From JBBIVB01 sp964567515 (GTDB lineage: Bacteria > Patescibacteriota > Patescibacteriia > Veblenbacterales > UBA10138), in NCBI GenBank assembly GCA_964567515.1, contig CAZMMW010000037.1, positions 1 to 8,255 on the forward strand: a DNA stretch of 8,255 nucleotides, given 5' to 3'. Made by a program: the position numbers and the translations under genes. Within the stretch, counting starts at the first letter, position 1; the number at the start of each line of letters is the position of its first letter. The notes beneath the pieces were generated by a model. That model had not been told where the DNA came from. It ran no database searches and saw nothing but the letters and a program-made list of their open reading frames with translations. Below, piece after piece: positions 1 to 4,769 of the stretch.

Positions 1-47
1 AAATATGAGCATAGTATTTTAATTTATTGTTTATTAATAACAAATTT

Positions 48-135
48 TGGCGGAGGAGGTGGGATTCGAACCCACGGTGCCTTGCGACACACTTGCTCTC
101 CAAGCAAGCGCACTAGACCACTATGCGACTCCTCC
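48..135 (-). tRNA. tRNA-Ser(GGA), CCA end encoded
   Basis: This is a complete class II (long variable arm) serine tRNA. On the minus strand it starts at 135 with GGAGGAG, which pairs with CTCCTCC next to a G discriminator base and a genome-encoded CCA (48-50). The anticodon stem is CTTGC/GCAAG around the loop TTGGAGA, giving anticodon GGA for UCC and UCU codons. The variable arm forms GTGTC-GCAA-GGCAC, and the T-arm is GTGGG-TTCGAAT-CCCAC. All helices close, so the gene looks functional. No clear promoter is visible directly upstream, where the decayed GIY-YIG reading frame runs up to and into the 5' end. No hairpin-plus-T-run terminator is visible in bases 1-47. Confidence 0.97.
111..120 (-). 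repeat. 10-bp direct repeat, copy in tRNA D-arm
   Basis: The minus-strand sequence TGGTCTAGTG lies in the D-arm of tRNA-Ser, directly after the TAG (121-123) that ends the GIY-YIG relic's reading frame. An identical copy in the same orientation is at 390-399. Identity stops exactly at ten bases on both sides. Confidence 0.6.
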
Positions 136-379
136 AAATTGCTTAATTATTTCTAACTTTTCTAAATAATCTCGTAAATATTTTAAATACCATTTTTTTA
201 TAAGCAGTTTTCTTATTATTAAATTCCTCCTTATACATTATTTCCATGGTCTATAAAATTTTATTGATCAAGTCTTTCCTAAATTATATTCTTCTAATCT
301 TTTTAAAATACCAAACGTACATCCTATATAATAAATACTGCTCTTTAACGGAGTTCTTAAGAATATATACATAATACAT
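121..379 (-). pseudogene. Decayed GIY-YIG endonuclease-like gene
   Basis: Read on the minus strand from ATG at 377-379, the frame gives MYYVYILKNSVKEQ. After one extra T (TTT, about 334-336) it continues YYIGCTFGILKRLEEYNLGKT, then hits TGA at 268-270. Past the TGA the same frame gives SIKFYRPWK. One missing base near 240 restores MYKEEFNNKKTAYKK, and an extra A in the A7 run at 193-199 restores WYLKYLRDYLEKLEIIKQF. Joined together these reproduce the order of a small single-domain GIY-YIG protein (YVYIL, YYIG, KRLEEYN, GKT, RPWK, AYKKxWYLK). I count three frameshifts and one nonsense change, so it is almost surely inactive. The final frame enters the tRNA (GGV A) and stops at TAG, 121-123. 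A 60-codon open frame from ATG 450, with AGGAG eight bases before it, covers only part of the domain and is probably fortuitous. Repeated homopolymer errors in the assembly are the alternative explanation. Confidence 0.8.
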
Positions 380-389
380 ATTTTATAAA

Positions 390-399
390 CACTAGACCA
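390..399 (-). repeat. 10-bp direct repeat, copy upstream of GIY-YIG relic
   Basis: This second exact copy of TGGTCTAGTG lies 10 bases before the ATG (379) of the GIY-YIG relic. With the D-arm copy (111-120) it brackets the relic, as a target-site duplication or a captured tRNA fragment would. The sequence further upstream does not convincingly continue the tRNA 5' half, and a match this short could be chance. Confidence 0.5.
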
Positions 400-400
400 G

Positions 401-419
401 CCCGAAGAATCCCTTCGGG
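401..419. repeat. Perfect 7-bp inverted repeat (CCCGAAG/CTTCGGG)
   Basis: CCCGAAG and CTTCGGG form a perfect GC-rich 7-bp stem around a 5-base loop, in otherwise very AT-rich DNA. No T-run follows on either strand, so it is a poor intrinsic terminator. It sits between the 81-aa gene and the GIY-YIG relic, next to the outer copy of the tRNA-like direct repeat. On the minus strand it is preceded by AGGTCGAATGTCCCC, which loosely resembles a tRNA T-arm. It may be part of a small dispersed element. Confidence 0.5.
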
Positions 420-468
420 GACATTCGACCTCTCTGTTCTTAACTGACATCCAGCAATCTCCTAAAAT

Positions 469-714
469 TTATAAATAACTTAATAATTTATCTTTAATAA
501 CCTCAGCCTCGGTAGTATCTATAATATCACTGGTGTTAAATTTCATTTCACGTACTGCTTTTTCTACTTCCACTCTACTTATTCCTCCTGATTGATATTT
601 AGTGAACAAACCTTTGACATGTTCTCTTTCTGCTGGCTGCAGAATTATTATTTCCTTAAACAACTTGTCTAGATTGACAAAAGATAATGTTTTATTGTTA
701 GAAAACCATCCCAT
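469..714 (-). CDS. Small orphan protein, 81 aa
   Basis: I do not recognise this family. The protein is soluble and probably mostly helical. Residues 14-40 form an amphipathic stretch (NLDKLFKEIIILQPAEREHV...), a short turn QSGGIS (41-46) follows, then a second helix VEVEKAVREMKF (48-59), and a third near residues 67-81. There is no signal peptide, cysteine or membrane segment. The LFTKYQSGGISxxEVEKAVREMK pattern recalls small helical-hairpin or EF-hand-like modules, but no metal-binding loop is evident. ATG 712-714 is the first start after the upstream terminator. No Shine-Dalgarno precedes it, but TTTAAT lies six bases before the ATG and might be a -10 box of a leaderless transcript, with no good -35 box. 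No terminator is visible after its stop. Confidence 0.7.
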   Translation of the reverse strand: MGWFSNNKTLSFVNLDKLFKEIIILQPAEREHVKGLFTKYQSGGISRVEVEKAVREMKFNTSDIIDTTEAEVIKDKLLSYL

Positions 715-761
715 AAATTTATTAAATTAAGACTAAAAGCGTTATTAGAGTAACATTTTTA

Positions 762-805
762 ATAATAAAAGAAAAGCCCCGATTCCTAAATATCAGAATG
801 GGGCT
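762..805 (-). terminator. Intrinsic terminator after the 84-aa gene
   Basis: On the minus strand AGCCCCATTC and GAATCGGGGCT form a ten-pair stem with one bulged base around a ten-base loop (775-805). The T-rich tail TTTTCTTTTATT follows, reaching about 762. It lies 24 bases past the stop of the 84-aa gene and separates it from the 81-aa gene. Confidence 0.85.
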
Positions 806-829
806 AACGTATAAAATTATTAAATATCT

Positions 830-1084
830 TTATCGGAGCATAGCCACGGCTGTTTTGGCTAGGCTTTCATGATCTTGAGAAGACAGGGTTATAACCTGAC
901 TTGTTTGATTATCTTTAATAACCCCGGATGGCAACGACACTTCATTTTTAATAAGATGAACCGGTAATTTAACTACTAATCGGTCTTTTTGCACACAACA
1001 ACCAAAGCTTGTTTTTGGAATCCCTGCTTCGCCCTCAATAATTGACCGAACAACTTGAGCTAACTGCTCCAGACTTATTGTCAT
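830..1084 (-). CDS. Small orphan protein, 84 aa
   Basis: The family is not recognised. The product is a soluble protein with an N-terminal helix (about 4-18, LEQLAQVVRSIIEGEAG), a Cys-Cys pair in the segment SFGCCVQKDRLVVKLPVH (26-43), a central beta-rich part, and a C-terminal helix (about 68-84). The start at 1082-1084 is well supported: AAGGA (1092-1096) lies seven bases before the ATG. The gene has its own terminator downstream and follows the ppsA terminator, so it is probably a single-gene unit. A 13-bp palindrome, ACATTTAAAATGT (1116-1128), lies 31 bases upstream of the start. Whether the adjacent cysteines bind metal or form disulfides cannot be told from sequence. Confidence 0.8.
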   Translation of the reverse strand: MTISLEQLAQVVRSIIEGEAGIPKTSFGCCVQKDRLVVKLPVHLIKNEVSLPSGVIKDNQTSQVITLSSQDHESLAKTAVAMLR

Positions 1085-1181
1085 ACTAATTTCCTTTCGT
1101 TTGATATTTAATTTGACATTTAAAATGTGCTTCTGTTTGTATTATTTATTGGAAAAATCTGATTTTAATAAGAATAGCCTA

Positions 1182-1218
1182 AAATCAAAATCAGGTCAAG
1201 AACCATCCTAACCTGATT
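1182..1218 (-). terminator. Probable intrinsic terminator of ppsA
   Basis: AATCAGGT and ACCTGATT form a perfect 8-bp stem (1189-1196 with 1211-1218) around a 14-base loop. On the minus strand it is followed by TTGATTTT, an imperfect U-tract. It begins 21 bases past the ppsA stop codon. The long loop and interrupted tract make it moderate rather than strong. Confidence 0.65.
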
Positions 1219-1239
1219 GATAATACTCTTAGCTCTAGA

Positions 1240-3639
1240 TTAGCTTAATCTTTTTTCTAATTTAGCTATTCTCAATTTAGTGGCTACTACCGTATCAGGA
1301 TTTAAAGATAATGAATCAATGCCTTGTTCCACTAAAAACTCGGCAAAATCAGGAAAATCAGATGGTCCTTGTCCGCAAATACCAACTTTCCTCTTGGTTT
1401 GATGAGCGGTATGTATTACCTGTTTAATTAAAGTTTTAACCGCTTCGTTTTTCTCATTACCAATACCGGCGATTTTTAAAATACCGGAATCGCGATCAAT
1501 GCCCAAAGTTAGTTGTGTTAAATCATTGGAACCAATGGAAAAGCCGTCAAAAATTTTAGAAAATTCCGCAGCTAAAATAACGTTGGCTGGAATTTCACAC
1601 ATCACATACACCTGCAAACCATTTTTGCCGCGTTTTAATCCCTCCTGAGCCATAACTTCCAAAACTTTTTGTCCCTCTTCCACTGTGCGACAGAAGGGCA
1701 CCATAATTTTAACATTAGTTAAACCAAAAACCTCGCGTACTTTACGGAAAGCTTTGCATTCTAAACGAAAAGCGGCCTCAAATTTTGGATCATAATAACG
1801 CGAAGCACCGCGCCAACCAATCATTGGATTATCTTCTTTTGGCTCAAAAGTACTGCCACCGATTAAATTAGCATATTCATTGGTTTTAAAATCAGATAAG
1901 CGAACTATAACATCTTTTGGATAAAAAGCAGCAGCAATCTTGGCTATACCATCAGCTAATTTATCAATAAAGAACTGAGCTTTATTTTTATAACCTACAG
2001 TCATTTGCTCTATTAACATTTTGGTTTTATGGTCTTTAATTCTTGGATAAGATAATAACGCTAAGGGGTGAATTTTAATTGCATCATTAATAATAAACTC
2101 TTCGCGTGCTAAACCAACACCATCGTGGGGTAAAAAAGACAAACGAAAAGCCTGAGCCGGTTCACCAATATTAACCATAATTTTAGTTTTAGTTGATGGA
2201 ATACTCTTTAAATCAGTCCTTTTAACTTTAACAGGAATTAAACCATCATAGACAATTCCCTGCTCACCTTGAGCACAAGACACTGTTACCGACTGTCCAA
2301 TTTTTAACTTTTTAGTAGCTACCTGCGTTCCTACTATACAAGGAATACCCAACTCCCTAGAAACAATAGCAGCATGGCAAGTTCTACCTCCTTCTTCTGT
2401 AATAATAGCGGCGGCTTTTTTCATAATTGGTTCCCAATCAGGATCAGTCATTACTGTTACTAAAACTTCGCCTTGTTTAAATTTGCTGATTTCGCTGGCT
2501 GAACGAATAATATTAACTTTACCCTGACCAATTTTAGAACCAACCGCTGAACCGGTTATTAAAATCTTGCCGGAACGTTTTAATTGATAGGTTTCCATTA
2601 CCTGAACAGATTTAATAGCTTGCACGGTTTCTGGCCGCGCTTGAACAATAAATAATTTTTTAGTAATTCCATCTTTAGCCCATTCAATATCCATTGGTTT
2701 TTTATAATGTTGCTCAATTTTTACTCCCCAATCAGCCAATTGCAGTATCTCTTTATCAGTTAAACTAAATTTGTGCTGATCATTATCTGAAACCAAGACT
2801 TTTTTGGTAGACTCTTTTTGGTTAGCGGCATAAATTAATTTTGCTCTTTTATTTCCCAGTTGGTGACTAATAATTGACTTGTAACCTTGCGCCATGGTGG
2901 GTTTAAAAACATAAAATTCATCCGGGTTAACCACGCCTTTTACTACAAACTCTCCTAACCCCCAAGCAGAATTAATTAATATAACATCCCGAAAACCAGA
3001 TTCGGTATCTAAGGTAAACATCACGCCTGAAGATCCTTTGTCAGAACGAACCATTTTCTGAACTGCTACTGACAAAGCAATTTTAAAATGATCAAAACCT
3101 TTATCTACACGATAAGAAATAGCTCTATCGGTAAATAAAGAAGAAATACATTTTTTGGTCGCCAAAACGACTTCTGTTTCGCCTCTAATATTAAGATAAG
3201 TCTCCTGCTGACCAGCAAAAGAGGCGTCTGGTAGATCCTCTGCCGTAGCCGAGGAACGTACTGCTACATCAGTATTGGTAACACCAAAACTTTTGCTTAA
3301 ATTACTATAAGCCTGTTTAATGGCTCGTTCTAAATCAACAGGAAACTTGGCTTGTAAAATAATATTTCTAACTTTCTGACCACGGATCGCTAAATCACGC
3401 ACATTTTGGGTATCTAAGCCCTTAAGAGCTTCTTTAATATCATCCTCGATGCCGGCTTTTTTTAATAAATAACGATAGGCATAAGCTGTTACAGCAAAAC
3501 CATTTGGTATCGGTACGCCTTGGGGAGTTAGGATCCGATACATTTCGCCCAGAGAAGCGTTTTTCCCGCCGACCAAAGGAATATCTTTAATTGTAACTTC
3601 AGAAAACTGTAAAATAAATTTTTTATAACGTGACACCAT
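1240..3639 (-). CDS. ppsA: Phosphoenolpyruvate synthase (pyruvate, water dikinase)
   Basis: This cytosolic enzyme converts ATP, pyruvate and water to PEP, AMP and phosphate (EC 2.7.9.2), the entry step of gluconeogenesis. The 799 residues match the family's usual ~790-800. In order: an N-terminal ATP-binding domain (about 15-340) with GGKNASLGEM (24-33) and RSSATAEDLPDASFAGQQ (128-145); the swivelling phosphohistidine domain (about 385-465) with EEGGRTCHAAIVSREL, catalytic His422; and the C-terminal PEP/pyruvate barrel (about 485-795) with RLSDFKTNEY (580-589), GWRGASRYY (608-616), the GSNDLTQ segment (703-709) and GICGQGPSD with Cys755, the expected acid/base cysteine. All key residues are present and nothing is truncated. 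Pyruvate phosphate dikinase is less likely given the length and the PpsA-type layout. ATG 3637-3639 has no Shine-Dalgarno. The gene follows the 146-aa membrane-protein gene by 29 bases and is probably co-transcribed with it. Confidence 0.97.
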   Translation of the reverse strand: MVSRYKKFILQFSEVTIKDIPLVGGKNASLGEMYRILTPQGVPIPNGFAVTAYAYRYLLKKAGIEDDIKEALKGLDTQNVRDLAIRGQKVRNIILQAKFPVDLERAIKQAYSNLSKSFGVTNTDVAVRSSATAEDLPDASFAGQQETYLNIRGETEVVLATKKCISSLFTDRAISYRVDKGFDHFKIALSVAVQKMVRSDKGSSGVMFTLDTESGFRDVILINSAWGLGEFVVKGVVNPDEFYVFKPTMAQGYKSIISHQLGNKRAKLIYAANQKESTKKVLVSDNDQHKFSLTDKEILQLADWGVKIEQHYKKPMDIEWAKDGITKKLFIVQARPETVQAIKSVQVMETYQLKRSGKILITGSAVGSKIGQGKVNIIRSASEISKFKQGEVLVTVMTDPDWEPIMKKAAAIITEEGGRTCHAAIVSRELGIPCIVGTQVATKKLKIGQSVTVSCAQGEQGIVYDGLIPVKVKRTDLKSIPSTKTKIMVNIGEPAQAFRLSFLPHDGVGLAREEFIINDAIKIHPLALLSYPRIKDHKTKMLIEQMTVGYKNKAQFFIDKLADGIAKIAAAFYPKDVIVRLSDFKTNEYANLIGGSTFEPKEDNPMIGWRGASRYYDPKFEAAFRLECKAFRKVREVFGLTNVKIMVPFCRTVEEGQKVLEVMAQEGLKRGKNGLQVYVMCEIPANVILAAEFSKIFDGFSIGSNDLTQLTLGIDRDSGILKIAGIGNEKNEAVKTLIKQVIHTAHQTKRKVGICGQGPSDFPDFAEFLVEQGIDSLSLNPDTVVATKLRIAKLEKRLS

Positions 3640-3668
3640 AAATTTTAATTTAGATTAAAAATTCAAAA

Positions 3669-4109
3669 TTAATTAATAATCTTCTGCGGCCACCATGGCA
3701 AACGCCTTAAATAATAAATAGTTAAAGCGGTAACCAAGCCAAAAACAGTGGTAATAATACTTTCTACCACGATATTAAAGAATAGCCAAAGATACCAAAA
3801 ACGTAAAAAAGCTAAAAGAGCGGAAGTAAAACCAATAAAAAACCCCAGTATTCCTCCATAAACCAAAGTCGCTGGTAGATTTGGTGATTGTTTATCAACA
3901 AAGAAATATACTCCCACTAATAAGATAGCAACCTTCCCGACTAATGAAATCAACGATAAAAAGCCTAAATATGATAAAGGTGCGGCTAAACTCCAAATAT
4001 AAATCAGAAACAAGCCGAGGCTAAAAACGAACCAAGGCAGTTCTATTTTATCAATATAAAAACGTATAGGATAACCAAACCATTTAATTTCATCATTGGT
4101 AGTTGTCAT
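3669..4109 (-). CDS. Four-helix integral membrane protein, 146 aa, unknown family
   Basis: I do not recognise a family. Four hydrophobic segments stand out at about residues 26-44, 47-71, 81-103 and 107-133, with a hydrophilic N-terminal tail (MTTTNDEIKWFGYP...) and a basic, tryptophan-rich C-terminal end (RRLPWWPQK). There is no cleavable signal peptide and no obvious catalytic motif in the membrane. Short loops and charge placement suggest both termini face the cytoplasm. The gene lies 29 bases upstream of ppsA on the same strand with no terminator between, so the two are probably co-transcribed; this need not mean a shared function. The start at 4107-4109 follows a perfect TATAAT by only nine bases, so the transcript may have almost no leader. 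Confidence 0.85.
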   Translation of the reverse strand: MTTTNDEIKWFGYPIRFYIDKIELPWFVFSLGLFLIYIWSLAAPLSYLGFLSLISLVGKVAILLVGVYFFVDKQSPNLPATLVYGGILGFFIGFTSALLAFLRFWYLWLFFNIVVESIITTVFGLVTALTIYYLRRLPWWPQKIIN

Positions 4110-4118
4110 AGCCTATTT

Positions 4119-4147
4119 ATTATAAATTACTTTGGCTAAAATAAAAA
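4119..4147 (-). promoter_or_regulatory. Candidate promoter of the 146-aa gene and ppsA
   Basis: A perfect -10 box TATAAT (4119-4124) lies nine bases before the ATG of the membrane-protein gene. Seventeen bases further upstream is a poor -35 match, TTTTTA (4142-4147), which lies in the T-tract of the preceding terminator. A start site seven bases past the -10 box would fall near 4112, leaving a leader of about three bases. Confidence 0.45.
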
Positions 4148-4182
4148 ACCCACTACAGTATAAATGTACCAATAGCGGGTTT
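4136..4182 (-). terminator. Intrinsic terminator after the frameshifted membrane-protein gene
   Basis: On the minus strand AACCCGCTA pairs with TAGTGGGTT (4173-4181 with 4147-4155; nine pairs including one G-U) around a 17-base loop. The U-tract TTTTATTTTA follows. It begins 23 bases past the stop codon at 4205 and insulates the 146-aa gene and ppsA from upstream transcription. Confidence 0.85.
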
Positions 4183-4204
4183 GTAAGATAACTTTAACTG
4201 AACA

Positions 4205-4501
4205 CTACTTTATATGTTTAGGACTAGTTTTACCAATTTGAACAGTACCAATCATAGCGCCTAACGCTGAAAACAAGGCATATATATAAACAAGAAAAAC
4301 ACAGATGCCTAATTTAGTACCCAAATCCATTATGCACACATAATACGTACTAGCAACGCAGATCACAATTGTCGGCACTAATATTTTTATACGAATCCAC
4401 CAATTATCTTTGATTTTTCCAAATTCAGTTAAAGAATAAAAGATAAAATAACTTCCCACTGCCCAAAATAACACCGTAAACTCCAATATAAATATGGTCA
4501 T
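4205..4501 (-). CDS. Small membrane protein, 98 aa; probably the 3' part of a frameshifted gene
   Basis: This is the longest continuous frame of a small integral membrane protein. It has three hydrophobic segments at about residues 1-24, 37-57 and 62-88, and a basic C-terminal tail (GKTSPKHIK). I do not recognise a family. The ATG at 4499-4501 has no Shine-Dalgarno and starts abruptly in hydrophobic sequence. The same frame stays open upstream without an ATG. A well-formed start site lies at 4611 in another frame, joined by a one-base shift. The ATG at 4501 is therefore more likely an internal methionine than the true start. Confidence 0.6.
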   Translation of the reverse strand: MTIFILEFTVLFWAVGSYFIFYSLTEFGKIKDNWWIRIKILVPTIVICVASTYYVCIMDLGTKLGICVFLVYIYALFSALGAMIGTVQIGKTSPKHIK

Positions 4502-4611
4502 AATTGACGTGAATCTGGTTTCATTATTTTCTGTCCTATCAAAAGGGATAAAAATTAAGTATCCTATTACAAAAACGTAATCCCAAGATAAATCAAAAAT
4601 CCTTTTTTCAT
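4205..4611 (-). pseudogene. Full extent of the frameshifted membrane-protein gene (about 135 aa if restored)
   Basis: ATG 4609-4611 has a strong ribosome-binding site and begins MKKGFLIYLGITFL, then stops at TAA (4567-4569). The break is at a T5 run (4571-4575 on the minus strand). One added T gives GITFFVIGYLIFIPFDRTE and runs without a stop into the 98-codon frame, yielding 135 residues with four membrane segments. A lysine-flanked hydrophobic N-terminus that becomes complete only after the shift is good evidence for a single original gene. Possible causes are a real inactivating indel, a homopolymer error in the assembly, or slippage on the T-run during expression. The gene lies between the groEL terminator and its own terminator. 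No function is apparent. Confidence 0.65.
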
Positions 4612-4617
4612 AATTAA

Positions 4618-4623
4618 CTCCTT
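4618..4623 (-). promoter_or_regulatory. Shine-Dalgarno site fixing the start at 4611
   Basis: AAGGAG lies six bases before ATG 4609-4611. It is the best ribosome-binding site in the window, and it indicates that translation begins at 4611 rather than at the unsupported ATG at 4501. Confidence 0.75.
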
Positions 4624-4668
4624 TTTTAAATTGTTATGTAATTTTTGTTTTTTATGTTAATTTATAAT

Positions 4669-4697
4669 AATTTATCACCGGTTTTATTTAACGTCAA
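4669..4697 (-). promoter_or_regulatory. Candidate promoter of the frameshifted membrane-protein gene
   Basis: TTGACG (4692-4697; five of six consensus bases) is followed after 17 bases by TAAATT (4669-4674; four of six). It lies just downstream of the groEL terminator and would give a leader of roughly 50 bases containing the AAGGAG site. TATAAA a few bases downstream is an alternative -10 box. Confidence 0.4.
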
Positions 4698-4702
4698 ATT
4701 CA

Positions 4703-4730
4703 AAGCCCCCTGATAAAAATCAGGGGGCTT
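4703..4730 (-). terminator. Hairpin terminator of groES-groEL
   Basis: AAGCCCCCTGAT and ATCAGGGGGCTT form a perfect 12-bp stem with an AAAA loop (TTTT on the minus strand), 39 bases past the groEL stop. The following minus-strand tract TTTGAATTTG is only weakly T-rich, but the stem is very stable. Nothing converges from the plus strand, so it most likely ends the groESL transcript. Confidence 0.8.
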
Positions 4731-4769
4731 ACTCTATCGACTATTGGGTATATACCATTAGCCACTAAC

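Noticed and set aside
24..44. AT-only dyad downstream of the tRNA as its terminator
   Set aside because: The short TTGTT/AACAA stem has no G/C-rich core and no clear T-run after it; it is too weak to call.
268..270. UGA recoding (Gly or Trp) as the explanation for the in-frame UGA in the GIY-YIG relic
   Set aside because: The ligase gene ends with UGA inside a promoter, all other genes are complete under the standard code, and the relic also needs three frameshift corrections.
268..450. 60-codon minus-strand frame as an independent gene
   Set aside because: An AGGAG lies eight bases before ATG 450, but only the last third is GIY-YIG-like, it enters the domain after a frameshift and stops at a nonsense codon, and the first part translates a hairpin. 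It is better treated as part of the decayed locus.
1113..1118. TTGACA on the plus strand as a promoter
   Set aside because: There is no -10 box at 16-18 bases and no plus-strand gene downstream; the region is antisense to the end of ppsA.
1161..1186. GATTTT/AAAATC inverted repeat as a second terminator
   Set aside because: It is only six A/T-dominated pairs with a long loop, and it overlaps the tail of the better hairpin at 1189-1218.
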